This document shows positions 26,379 to 33,876 of a DNA stretch of 64,000 nt, in pieces. The notes beneath the pieces were generated by a model that worked only from the letters and a program-made list of their open reading frames with translations, searched no databases and had not been told where the DNA came from. A program made the translations under genes and the position numbers. The stretch is from Flavobacteriaceae bacterium (GTDB taxonomy: Bacteria > Bacteroidota > Bacteroidia > Flavobacteriales > Flavobacteriaceae), in NCBI GenBank assembly GCA_028280265.1, contig JANQMD010000051.1, forward strand, positions 30,173-94,172, written 5' to 3'. Numbering within the stretch: the first letter of the stretch is position 1; the number at the start of each line of letters is the position of its first letter.

Positions 26379-26390
26379 TAACAATTGTTA
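26379..26390. promoter_or_regulatory. 12-bp perfect palindrome next to the 17-bp palindrome
   Basis: TAACAATTGTTA is a perfect palindrome directly after the 26361-26377 site and 37 bp before the GTG of the small membrane protein frame. Short AT-rich palindromes arise by chance, but the tandem arrangement is notable. Confidence 0.4.
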
Positions 26391-26427
26391 AAATACCACG
26401 TCTTTATAGTAAGAAACAGCTTTAAAA

Positions 26428-26598
26428 GTGAAAGACTTACGTAAAATAATCGCTTTATTCATCCTCATCTTTGTAGTCGGTACAACGATTACATTGGTTT
26501 CTATCAACCAAAAATTAGATAAGAAAGAGAAAAAGGAAAGAATCGTTGTATCCAAAGATTCTACCAAATCATTTACTTCAGAAAAGAAAGCGATCTAA
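26428..26598 (+). CDS. Small single-pass membrane protein, 56 residues
   Basis: A GTG at 26428 opens a 56-codon frame. The product has a short basic N-terminus (KDLRK), one transmembrane helix (about residues 7-24, IIALFILIFVVGTTITLV), and a charged tail rich in Lys/Glu/Ser (NQKLDKKEKKERIVVSKDST). This topology is typical of real small membrane proteins, and the frame lies downstream of a palindromic site. No homologue is recognised. The start is uncertain since no ATG is available. Confidence 0.5.
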   Translation: MKDLRKIIALFILIFVVGTTITLVSINQKLDKKEKKERIVVSKDSTKSFTSEKKAI

Positions 26599-27114
26599 AC
26601 TACTTTTTCATTATTCCCTTTTCTCAACTTTATCAACAATAGGTATTATTAATATTTATTTCTTCTTTTTTTAAAATTTAAATATGATGATAATAATAGC
26701 TTGTTAATTTCTACGATAAAAAAATAGGCTAGAATTTTGATTCATCACTTATCAAAAAACATTCACAGTTTATAAAATGATTAAACGCTTTAAAATCAAA
26801 CTTCTTTGTACTTTATTAACAAAAGTTATAAACAACTCTCAACAGATTTTTCTGAATTTTTTTCAGAAGATTTGATGTAAATAAATTGTAAATTCAATGT
26901 TGATAAATGTTCATTAAAAAAGCAAAACTTTCATTGCATATTTAAAAGAAACTCTTGTATTGTAATAATATTCATAAGAATCAAATTTATTTTTTAAAAA
27001 TTACCGATAGTTCTTAACATTTAAGAAAAATAGTGCAATTGATTAAAAACGAATCACTTATTAAGAATTGATAAAAATCAAATTAGGAAAGCTGTTAATA
27101 ACGGTATTGATTTG
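26599..27114. other. AT-rich gap with DnaA-box-like 9-mers, candidate replication origin
   Basis: About 550 bp between the small membrane protein frame and rpiB hold no gene. Six sequences resemble the DnaA box TTATCCACA: TTATCAACA at 26630-26638 (+) and 26898-26906 (-), TTATTAACA at 26813-26821 (+) and 27093-27101 (-), TTATAAACA at 26826-26834 (+), TTATCAAAA at 26749-26757 (+). A 7-bp inverted repeat TTCTGAA/TTCAGAA (26850-26868) and long AT-only stretches that could unwind easily are also present. None is a perfect box, and AT-rich DNA yields such words by chance, so the origin assignment is tentative. Confidence 0.3.
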
Positions 27115-27122
27115 TATTTTTG
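27115..27122 (+). promoter_or_regulatory. -7 promoter element for rpiB
   Basis: TATTTTTG fits TAnnTTTG and lies 31 bp before the rpiB ATG. Confidence 0.5.
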
Positions 27123-27153
27123 TGTCAGATAATTCCATTAAAACCAATAAATT

Positions 27154-27585
27154 ATGACGATCGCCATTGGAAATGATCATGCAGGACCAGATTATAAGTT
27201 TGAAATTGTAAAATACCTAGAATCAAAAGGAATCACTGTGAACAACTATGGAACAGATAGTACAGATAGTGTAGATTATCCGGATTTTGTGCATCCAGTG
27301 GCAAAAGATGTTGTAGAAAAGAAGGCTGATTTTGGAATTCTGATATGTGGAAGCGCCAATGGAGTAGCAATGACAGCTAATAAATATCAAGATATAAGAG
27401 CTGGACTATGTTGGACAAAAGAAATTGTGGAATTGATAAGACAACATAACAATGCAAATGTATTGTGTATTCCCGCTCGTTTTACAGCTATTCCGCAGGC
27501 CATTAAGATGGTAGAAACATTTTTAAATACTGAATTTGAAGGAGGTCGTCATCAAAAACGCGTTGATAAAATACCTGCTTGTTAA
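27154..27585 (+). CDS. rpiB: Ribose-5-phosphate isomerase B
   Basis: The 143-residue product is a complete RpiB: AIGNDHAGPDYKFEIVKYLE at the N-terminus, DYPDFVHPVAKDV, the catalytic Cys/Asn loop ILICGSANGVAMTANKYQ (about residues 64-81), and LCIPARFTAIPQA. It interconverts ribose 5-phosphate and ribulose 5-phosphate in the pentose phosphate pathway. Its TAA stop overlaps the ATG of the following acetyltransferase (TAATG), so the pair is cotranscribed. Confidence 0.95.
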   Translation: MTIAIGNDHAGPDYKFEIVKYLESKGITVNNYGTDSTDSVDYPDFVHPVAKDVVEKKADFGILICGSANGVAMTANKYQDIRAGLCWTKEIVELIRQHNNANVLCIPARFTAIPQAIKMVETFLNTEFEGGRHQKRVDKIPAC

Positions 27586-28031
27586 TGATTGTATTTAGTA
27601 TTAAAACTTTCGACGAAATTTCAGCTGTAGAAATGTATGAAATGCTGAGATTGCGATCAGAGGTCTTTGTTGTTGAACAAGATTGTGTGTATCAGGATAT
27701 AGATAACAAAGATCAAAAAGCATTTCATGTTTTCGGATACAAAGAAAATGAGCTGATTGCATACTCTAGAATCTTTGATAGTGGCGATTATTTTGAATTA
27801 CCAAGCATCGGAAGAATTGTAGTGAAAGAAAACCAAAGAAAGTTTAAATATGGTTATCAGCTTGTAGAGGAATCTATTAAGTGTATAACAGATAACTTTG
27901 AGGAAAAATCCATTCTTATTTCCGCACAAACCCACCTAATAAAATTTTACAACTCTCTTGGTTTTATTCAACAAGGAGAGGAGTATTTAGAAGATGGAAT
28001 TCCACATATTAAGATGTTGTGTGTAATTTGA
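27585..28031 (+). CDS. GNAT N-acetyltransferase, ElaA-like
   Basis: The 148-residue product resembles the ElaA branch of GNAT enzymes: FDEISAVEMYEMLRLRSEVFVVEQDCVYQDIDNKD (in sections, about residues 7-41), then FGYKENELIAYSRIF, IGRIVVKENQRKFKYGYQL (acetyl-CoA pyrophosphate loop, with K/G-rich turn), and a C-terminal FYNSLGFIQQGEEYLEDGIPH. The acyl acceptor is unknown. The ATG overlaps the rpiB stop; the open frame extends two codons further back to a TTG, which I do not use. Confidence 0.87.
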   Translation: MIVFSIKTFDEISAVEMYEMLRLRSEVFVVEQDCVYQDIDNKDQKAFHVFGYKENELIAYSRIFDSGDYFELPSIGRIVVKENQRKFKYGYQLVEESIKCITDNFEEKSILISAQTHLIKFYNSLGFIQQGEEYLEDGIPHIKMLCVI

Positions 28032-28034
28032 GAA

Positions 28035-28225
28035 ATGAAACAAACGATAACCAAATCTGACAAAAACTTAAAAATCTTAAACAAGCTAATCGTGAATCGA
28101 TTTTACCAATTGTTATTATAATTTTCGGACTGATATTCTTTGCGGATTTTAAACTAAAAGAGAAAAAAGAAATAAATCAATTAACTGAAAAAATTTTAGA
28201 ATTCTATAAATCGGAATATGACTAA
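28035..28225 (+). pseudogene. Frameshifted small membrane protein gene
   Basis: Just after the ElaA-like gene an ATG at 28035 starts a frame that stops early at about 28121. The next frame continues without a start codon as QKLKNLKQANRESILPIVII, a transmembrane segment through GLIFFAD, and a Lys/Glu-rich tail ending at a TAA at 28223-28225. Joining the two near 28058-28066 restores a plausible protein of about 62 residues with one membrane helix. A single-base indel (mutation or sequencing error) would explain this. The original function is unknown. Confidence 0.45.
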
Positions 28226-28268
28226 ATCAAAAAAACTACACACAACAATATATAATTGTAATTACAGT

Positions 28269-28319
28269 ACCTGCCTGCCGCAAGCGGGGATTTGACTACG
28301 TTGAGCGCAGTCGAAGGGT
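28269..28319. repeat. Dispersed intergenic repeat copy (CCTGCCTGCCGC...GTCGAAGGG type)
   Basis: ACCTGCCTGCCGCAAGCGGG is followed by GTTGAGCGCAGTCGAAGGG, both resembling elements of the repeat family seen at 51541, 54515, 55060, 56518 and 58192. From here to 28420 there is no gene; TATAACCC (28324-28331) and GGGTTATA (28388-28395) form a distant inverted pair. Confidence 0.65.
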
Positions 28320-28420
28320 AAGTTATAACCCAGTCGGAATAGGTAAGTTTGCTAACAAAAGAATAAGAAACATTAACCCGTAACTTAGGGTTATACTAGA
28401 CCCGTTAAGAAAGTGATATA

Positions 28421-29320
28421 CTACGCTTCTTTAGATCCAAAAATTTTCTTTTTAAAAGCTGCAAAAATACCTACAGCACCAATAGCTATAAACTTCCAAA
28501 ATTTTAGAAGCAATGCAAAGAAACCTGCTTTCGCTAATATTTTTCCAGCAATCAATCCTCCAATACCGTAAGCAGCAACTTTATCAATACTAGGATCGAA
28601 GTCTTCATAGGTATTTCCTTGAGTAAATTCAACACTATCTAAAATAGTATTTACATCTTTCTTTACGGCAGGTAAAATAGTAATATCACCTATGGCATTT
28701 AGATTAAGAAAACCACTTCTTCCTAAAATTCTAATATTATAATTAAGTGTATTAACATCATAATCTTCAAATTTCAGATCTTTTGCCCAGTGTAATTTCT
28801 TAGACTCTTGATTGTAAAAAGGAGGTGAAGCCCAGCCAACCAATTCAATTTCTGGATACCCGAGTCTTTTTCTCTCTTCATTACCCAATCTAGTATCTTC
28901 TTGCATTTGCTCTAGAAGATCAGTATAATCTAAATTTTTAGTATCCTCATCATCTATATAACCTTCATCTGAATAAGTAACTTCAACAGCATAGGTAAAG
29001 TTATCACCTATAGGGTCTACATCTTCAGGAAATAAAAGACCTAATACATCTTCTGGAGGATTTCCCCATAGATCAGTTAAAACAATTTTACTTTGTTGAG
29101 CATCTAGAAACTTATAACCTTTTGGAACATTTAAAACTGCAATACTATCAAGAAAAGCAATGGTTCCATGCTGATAAGTAAATGATTTATTAATACTGTC
29201 AATTTTTTGTAGATAGATTTTTTTCTCCTCTTCAGTCAACTCATCTGTAGATTCCTGACTGTAAGAAAAAAATGAAAAAAGTGTAAGCGTAAGAAATAGA
29301 ATTAAACTTCTCATAATCAA
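28421..29320 (-). CDS. DUF2167 membrane protein
   Basis: The 299-residue product has a signal peptide (LILFLTLTLFSFFSYSQ), a large extracytoplasmic domain with DUF2167 features (GTIAFLDSIAVLNVPKGYKF, LTDLWGNPPEDVLGLLFPED, YPEIELVGWASPPFYNQESKKLHWAKDL in sections, LNYNIRILGRSGFLNLNAIG) and a C-terminal hydrophobic helix (about residues 255-285) with a basic tail. The family is widespread in Proteobacteria and Bacteroidota and has no assigned function. It is divergent from recA. Confidence 0.87.
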   Translation of the reverse strand: MIMRSLILFLTLTLFSFFSYSQESTDELTEEEKKIYLQKIDSINKSFTYQHGTIAFLDSIAVLNVPKGYKFLDAQQSKIVLTDLWGNPPEDVLGLLFPEDVDPIGDNFTYAVEVTYSDEGYIDDEDTKNLDYTDLLEQMQEDTRLGNEERKRLGYPEIELVGWASPPFYNQESKKLHWAKDLKFEDYDVNTLNYNIRILGRSGFLNLNAIGDITILPAVKKDVNTILDSVEFTQGNTYEDFDPSIDKVAAYGIGGLIAGKILAKAGFFALLLKFWKFIAIGAVGIFAAFKKKIFGSKEA

Positions 29321-29443
29321 TTTTTTTAGTTAGTAATAGGCAATAATAAACAAAAAAAAGTAAATAAAAAGATAAATGATCTTCTTTCTGTTTTTCGTAC
29401 CTTGCTTTCTCGTATTTTTAACTTAAAAATTAGCAAAAGAAAC

Positions 29444-30451
29444 ATGTCAACAGATAAAGAAAAACAAGCCAAACTCAAAGCATTACAACTAACTTTAGAT
29501 AAGCTAGATAAGACATATGGTAAAGGTGCTGTAATGAAAATGGGCGATAGCGTTGTAGAGGATGTAGAAGCGATTTCTTCTGGATCATTAGGATTGGATT
29601 TAGCATTGGGAGTTGGAGGATACCCTAGAGGAAGAATTATTGAAATTTATGGACCGGAATCTTCAGGAAAAACCACGTTGACATTGCATGCCATAGCAGA
29701 AGCACAAAAAGCAGGAGGAATTGCCGCATTTGTGGATGCAGAACATGCTTTTGATCGTTTTTATGCTGAAAGTTTAGGAGTAGATATTGACAATTTAATT
29801 ATCTCTCAACCAGATCATGGAGAGCAAGCACTAGAAATTGCAGATAATTTAATTCGTTCTGGAGCGATTGATATTGTAGTGATTGACTCTGTTGCTGCAT
29901 TGACACCAAAATCGGAAATAGAAGGAGAAATGGGAGATTCTAAAATGGGTCTTCACGCTCGTTTGATGTCGCAAGCACTTCGTAAGTTAACAGGTACCAT
30001 CAGCAAAACAAAATGTACAGTAATATTTATTAACCAGTTACGTGAGAAAATTGGAGTGATGTTTGGAAATCCTGAAACAACCACAGGAGGGAATGCACTA
30101 AAATTCTATGCTTCTGTACGTTTAGACATTCGTAGAAGAACTCAAATCAAAGATGGAGATCGAGTGATTGGTAATTCAACGAAAGTAAAAGTGGTAAAAA
30201 ACAAAGTAGCACCACCTTTTCAAACAGCAGAATTCGATATTATGTACGGAGCTGGAATTTCAAAAGTAGGTGAAGTTTTGGACATTGGAGTGGACCTTGG
30301 AATTATTAAAAAAAGCGGATCTTGGTTTAGTTATGGTGAGACGAAACTAGGTCAAGGAAGAGATGCTGTAAAAGGATTGATTAAAGACAATCCTGAGTTG
30401 ATGGAAGAGCTAGAAGGAAAAATCAAAGACGCAATTAACGAACAAGAATAA
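29444..30451 (+). CDS. recA: Recombinase RecA
   Basis: The 335-residue product is a canonical RecA: Walker [21 protein letters not shown] (about residues 67-86), Walker [10 protein letters not shown], the L1/L2 DNA loops ([20 protein letters not shown] and [20 protein letters not shown]), and the C-terminal domain with [20 protein letters not shown]. It forms filaments on single-stranded DNA for strand exchange and repair. I start at the ATG at 29444 ([15 protein letters not shown]); the frame extends back to 29402. No LexA box is seen. A strong terminator follows at 30471-30504. Confidence 0.97.
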   Translation: MSTDKEKQAKLKALQLTLDKLDKTYGKGAVMKMGDSVVEDVEAISSGSLGLDLALGVGGYPRGRIIEIYGPESSGKTTLTLHAIAEAQKAGGIAAFVDAEHAFDRFYAESLGVDIDNLIISQPDHGEQALEIADNLIRSGAIDIVVIDSVAALTPKSEIEGEMGDSKMGLHARLMSQALRKLTGTISKTKCTVIFINQLREKIGVMFGNPETTTGGNALKFYASVRLDIRRRTQIKDGDRVIGNSTKVKVVKNKVAPPFQTAEFDIMYGAGISKVGEVLDIGVDLGIIKKSGSWFSYGETKLGQGRDAVKGLIKDNPELMEELEGKIKDAINEQE

Positions 30452-30470
30452 CAAACATACATTTTAAACT

Positions 30471-30504
30471 AAAAGGCGAAAAGAATTTACTTTTCGCCTT
30501 TTTT
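30471..30504 (+). terminator. Intrinsic terminator of recA
   Basis: Perfect 13-bp arms AAAAGGCGAAAAG (30471-30483) and CTTTTCGCCTTTT (30490-30502) flank a 6-nt loop, followed by T residues. Confidence 0.85.
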
Positions 30505-30613
30505 GTTTGTTTAGAAGCAGGAAAACTAGCAGATTTTGTAGTTTTAGATAGAGATATATTTACGATTCCATCAACACAAATAAATCAAACCAAAGTAGTT
30601 TTAACTGTTTTTA

Positions 30614-31183
30614 ATGGAGAAGAAATTTTCAAACGATAATCCGATTATTATTTCAGAGAAACTTATCTTGAGAAATATTGAAATTCAAGATTCTTCTGTT
30701 TTGCGTGATTTAATGCAAAGAATTTATGCACCAGCCTATTTAAATTATTGGAAAGACAATGGAGAATGGTATGTAAATGAGCTTTACAACATTGAAAATA
30801 TTGAGAAAGAATTAGGAAAAGATAATGCGGATTATTTTTTTGTATTGTATGAAAGCAGGGTGATTGGAATTGTTCGAATTGTTCATGGAATAGATACAAA
30901 CTACAGAAAGGACAAAACCTTTGTAAAGCTCCATAGAATTTACTTAGATCAGTCGGTTCAAAACAAAGGAATCGGATACAAAATCATGTTTTGGTTGATC
31001 AATTCTTCCCGAAAAAAAGGATATAAAAAATTGTGGTTAGAAGTCATGGTAAGACAAGATCAAGCACTGTATTTTTACAAAAAACTAGGTTTTAAAGAAG
31101 TAGGTAAAGTGCAAGTTCAATACCCTCTTTTAGTTGATAGTTACAGAGGAATGTATAAGATGGTCAAAGAGTTAAGCAAATAA
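30614..31183 (+). CDS. GNAT N-acetyltransferase
   Basis: The 189-residue product is a GNAT enzyme: ISEKLILRNIEIQDSSVLRDL at the N-terminus, FVLYESRVIGIVRIVHG, KLHRIYLDQSVQNKGIGYKIMF with the Q-x-x-G-x-G/A acetyl-CoA loop (about residues 109-130), and ALYFYKKLGFKEVGK. The acceptor substrate is unknown; similarity is to RimI/SpeG-type members in general form only. It stands alone between recA and small minus-strand genes. Confidence 0.87.
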   Translation: MEKKFSNDNPIIISEKLILRNIEIQDSSVLRDLMQRIYAPAYLNYWKDNGEWYVNELYNIENIEKELGKDNADYFFVLYESRVIGIVRIVHGIDTNYRKDKTFVKLHRIYLDQSVQNKGIGYKIMFWLINSSRKKGYKKLWLEVMVRQDQALYFYKKLGFKEVGKVQVQYPLLVDSYRGMYKMVKELSK

Positions 31184-31188
31184 TTTGA

Positions 31189-31338
31189 TTAGTTAGAAAG
31201 GACCTTCACAAGAAATAAAATAAGGTACAAACCCACACCGAATCCTGCTAAAAGAACAGCAAGAACAAAAAAGACTCTAATTTCTTTTGCTTGAAAATTT
31301 GTTTTGGTACTTAACCATTCACAGACACCTAAGATCAT
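31189..31338 (-). CDS. Short PspC-like membrane protein, 49 residues
   Basis: A minus-strand ATG at 31336-31338 encodes 49 residues. MILGVCEWLSTKTNFQAKEI matches the start of PspC domains (GVCxxLAxxFxxxxxxVR), followed by a transmembrane segment (VFFVLAVLLAGFGVGLYLI) with the family's glycine-containing pattern. PspC proteins act in envelope stress in other phyla. This is a minimal form without the usual second part. It is downstream of a 37-residue membrane protein gene by 49 bp on the same strand and near dut/FkbM genes. Confidence 0.68.
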   Translation of the reverse strand: MILGVCEWLSTKTNFQAKEIRVFFVLAVLLAGFGVGLYLILFLVKVLSN

Positions 31339-31387
31339 AATATTTTTGAATTAGTTGGTAAGGTGAAAATAAGAAAAAAGAAGGATT

Positions 31388-31501
31388 TTAGCTACCTGCA
31401 AAAGAAGTTCCAAAAATACCCACAGCTAATTCTGCCCATACCAAGAATAGAATAACGATGATTAATACAATGATGAGTCTTTTTCGATTTTTTGATTTCA
31501 T
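31388..31501 (-). CDS. 37-residue single-pass membrane peptide
   Basis: An ATG at 31499-31501 encodes MKSKNRKRLIIVLIIVILFL followed by a short tail with WAELAVGIFGTSFAGS. The basic N-terminus, one strong transmembrane helix and small polar tail make a coherent small membrane protein, though at this length chance is possible. It starts 13 bp after the FkbM-type methyltransferase stop and precedes the PspC-like gene, so it may belong to a dut-FkbM-small protein transcript. No function known. Confidence 0.55.
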   Translation of the reverse strand: MKSKNRKRLIIVLIIVILFLVWAELAVGIFGTSFAGS

Positions 31502-31514
31502 TTCTAGAGAATAT

Positions 31515-32336
31515 TTAAGATTGTAAAGTTTCTTTCAACGCAGGACCAGCAAAAGTAATAATCTCTGTATCATTAAACTTTACAGTTTTGTATGGGTAGT
31601 TTATACTTTCGAACAATTCTTCAACTTTTAAATAAGTAGGTTTTCCATTGATAATATGGTAAGATGCTATTGAAAAATTGGGCTGATATTTTTCAATTGT
31701 TTTCATCGCTCCCTCTATAGCCTCAACCTCGGCACCTTCAATATCCATCTTTATAAAACTAACTTTTTCAAGTTTCTTTTTCTCGACCCAAGAATCAAGA
31801 GTTACGGCATCCCTAGTGACAGTTTTAGCCTTCTTTGCTTTGTAGAAGACTGAAGAAGCAACACTCGCACCTTGATGAAATTCAATAGCTGTATTTTCAT
31901 TCCAAATAAGACTATTATCAATTTCAACTTTAGGAGAAAGAGACGAGTTCAAAGACAAATTAAAATTCAATTTATTAATATTCTGCGGATCAGGTTCAAT
32001 GGTATAAATTCTGCCGTCATCATTTAACAAAGTTGAAAAATAAAGAGCAAGAACACCAATATTGGCACCAATATCTAAAACAACATCGTCTTTTTTTGGT
32101 TCGTAGAAGTGGGTATAGATTCCAAAATCTTTATACAAATAATAAAGCGGGATATTTGTTTTTATAAGAGATCTATTATATCTACAATGATGATGACCCT
32201 CTTTTTTTAAGGAAGAAAAAAGAAAAGAAACTTTTCTAGGAGTTGATATATTGAAATAACATAGTTTAAGAAACTCCTTTATATTACTTTTTGGAATAAT
32301 ATTGGAAAGTATTTTTCTTGTTTCTTTCTTCATCAT
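31515..32336 (-). CDS. FkbM-family SAM-dependent methyltransferase
   Basis: The 273-residue product fits the FkbM family: YEPKKDDVVLDIGANIGVLALYFSTLL (in sections, about residues 78-104) as SAM motif I, YTIEPDPQNINKLNFNLSLN as motif II, and the family-specific VSFIKMDIEGAEVEAIEGAM (about 196-215). FkbM enzymes O-methylate sugars, macrolides and other acceptors; the substrate is unknown. The N-terminal approximately 70 residues lack a signal. The start lies 8 bp after the dut stop on the same strand. Confidence 0.87.
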   Translation of the reverse strand: MMKKETRKILSNIIPKSNIKEFLKLCYFNISTPRKVSFLFSSLKKEGHHHCRYNRSLIKTNIPLYYLYKDFGIYTHFYEPKKDDVVLDIGANIGVLALYFSTLLNDDGRIYTIEPDPQNINKLNFNLSLNSSLSPKVEIDNSLIWNENTAIEFHQGASVASSVFYKAKKAKTVTRDAVTLDSWVEKKKLEKVSFIKMDIEGAEVEAIEGAMKTIEKYQPNFSIASYHIINGKPTYLKVEELFESINYPYKTVKFNDTEIITFAGPALKETLQS

Positions 32337-32344
32337 TAAAAGTA

Positions 32345-32776
32345 TTAAACACCAGTACTCCCAAAACCTCCTGAACCACGGTCAGTTTCATCTAAAACAG
32401 AAACTTCTTCCCAAGATATTTGTTCATGCTTTGCAACGACCATTTGGGCAACGCGTTCTCCATCTAGGATAAGAAAATCTTCATTAGAGAGGTTTACTAG
32501 AATTACTCCAACTTCTCCACGATAATCGGCGTCGATTGTTCCTGGAGTATTTAAAACAGTAATTCCCTTTTTTGCCGCGAGACCGCTTCTCGGTCTAACC
32601 TGAGCCTCAAAACCAGCAGGCAATGCAATGTATAAGCCTGTTTTAATGATCGCTCTTTCCAAAGGTTTTAATAAGATGGCTTCATCAATATTGGCTCTTA
32701 GATCCATTCCTGCGGAAAGAGCCGTTTCGTATGCAGGAATTTGATGCTTGGATTTGTTAATGATTTGTACAGTCAT
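32345..32776 (-). CDS. dut: Deoxyuridine 5'-triphosphate nucleotidohydrolase (dUTPase)
   Basis: The 143-residue product has all five trimeric dUTPase motifs: AGMDLRANI (motif 1, about residues 22-30), [12 protein letters not shown] (2), [15 protein letters not shown] (3, with catalytic Asp), GERVAQMV (4) and the C-terminal [10 protein letters not shown] (5), which closes over the nucleotide. It hydrolyses dUTP to dUMP, keeping uracil out of DNA. A -7 element lies upstream at 32802-32809, and divergent gpsA has its own promoter in the same 104-bp gap. Confidence 0.96.
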   Translation of the reverse strand: MTVQIINKSKHQIPAYETALSAGMDLRANIDEAILLKPLERAIIKTGLYIALPAGFEAQVRPRSGLAAKKGITVLNTPGTIDADYRGEVGVILVNLSNEDFLILDGERVAQMVVAKHEQISWEEVSVLDETDRGSGGFGSTGV

Positions 32777-32801
32777 TTTTCATTTTCAAAATAGGTAAAA
32801 A

Positions 32802-32809
32802 CAAATATA
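32802..32809 (-). promoter_or_regulatory. -7 promoter element for dut
   Basis: TATATTTG on the minus strand (CAAATATA on plus) fits TAnnTTTG, 25 bp before the dut start. Confidence 0.5.
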
Positions 32810-32824
32810 ATAATTCAGGTATGC

Positions 32825-32857
32825 TTTGGATGTAAGAAATAAGAATTCTTACTTTTG
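32825..32857 (+). promoter_or_regulatory. Complete -33/-7 promoter for gpsA
   Basis: TTTG at 32825-32828 and TACTTTTG at 32850-32857 are spaced 21 bp apart, as expected for a Bacteroidota primary-sigma promoter (TTTG-N17-23-TAnnTTTG), 23 bp before the gpsA ATG. Confidence 0.65.
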
Positions 32858-32880
32858 ACAGATTCAAAATATTTAGTTTC

Positions 32881-33876
32881 ATGGATACACACCCGAAAAT
32901 AGCCGTTTTAGGAGGAGGAAGCTGGGCTACAGCCATTGTAAAAATGTTATCTGAAAATGTAAGCACGGTAGGGTGGTACATGCGAAGTATTTATGCTGTT
33001 GAGCATATCAAAAAAAACAAACACAACCCAAACTATCTAAGCTCAGCGGAATTACATCCTGAACAGCTAGACCTTTCCTATGATATCAATGAAACGGTAA
33101 AGAAATACGACTATCTTATTTTTGCTATTCCTTCTGCTTTTTTGAAGTCGGAACTAGATAAACTAACAGAATCCTTAGAAGGAAAAATCATTTTCTCTGC
33201 GATTAAAGGTATCGTGCCAGAATCGGGGTACATTGTTGGAGAGTACTTTTTTGAGGTTTATAACATCCCATTTGAAAATATTGGAGTGATTACTGGACCT
33301 TGTCATGCTGAAGAGGTGGCTATGGAAAGACTCTCATACTTAACGATAGCTTGTCAAGATCAAGAAAAAGCGAAGATTGTAAGCGGCTGCATAAAAGGAC
33401 GTTATATAAGAACAAAAATTTCTGATGATATTATAGGAACGGAATATGCAGCTATGTTAAAAAATATTTATGCAATAGCAGCAGGTATTTGTCATGGTTT
33501 AGGCTATGGAGATAATTTCCAATCAGTTTTAATGAGCAATTCTATTCGTGAAATGAAACGGTTTATACGTAAAGTACACCGCATGAAAAGAAACATTAAC
33601 AACTCTGCATATTTGGGCGATCTCTTAGTAACTGGCTACTCTACATTCAGTAGGAACAGAATGTTTGGAAATATGATTGGTAAAGGATACACCGTTAAGT
33701 CTGCCATGTTTGAAATGAGTATGGTGGCAGAAGGGTATTATGCGACAAAGAGTGCCTATAAGTTAAACCTCGAAAAAGGAGCAAGAACACCCATCATAGA
33801 TGCTGTGTACAAAGTTTTATACGAAGGAAAAGAAGCTAAAAAAGTTTTCGAAAAACTCACCTACAAACTAAACTAA
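32881..33876 (+). CDS. gpsA: NAD(P)H-dependent glycerol-3-phosphate dehydrogenase
   Basis: The 331-residue product has the N-terminal Rossmann motif IAVLGGGSWATAIVKMLSEN (about residues 7-26), AIPSAFLKSEL, the substrate region GVITGPCHAEEVAMERLSYL, AAMLKNIYAIAAGICHGLGYGDN with the catalytic Lys, and GDLLVTGYSTFSRNRMFG. It reduces dihydroxyacetone phosphate to glycerol 3-phosphate for phospholipid synthesis. It is convergent with an aspartate kinase gene, overlapping it by 4 bp. Confidence 0.94.
   Translation: MDTHPKIAVLGGGSWATAIVKMLSENVSTVGWYMRSIYAVEHIKKNKHNPNYLSSAELHPEQLDLSYDINETVKKYDYLIFAIPSAFLKSELDKLTESLEGKIIFSAIKGIVPESGYIVGEYFFEVYNIPFENIGVITGPCHAEEVAMERLSYLTIACQDQEKAKIVSGCIKGRYIRTKISDDIIGTEYAAMLKNIYAIAAGICHGLGYGDNFQSVLMSNSIREMKRFIRKVHRMKRNINNSAYLGDLLVTGYSTFSRNRMFGNMIGKGYTVKSAMFEMSMVAEGYYATKSAYKLNLEKGARTPIIDAVYKVLYEGKEAKKVFEKLTYKLN

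Noticed and set aside
26599..27153. Strand-skew support for an origin by eye
   Set aside because: A few sampled lines of G and C counts on either side gave no clear difference, so no skew claim is made.
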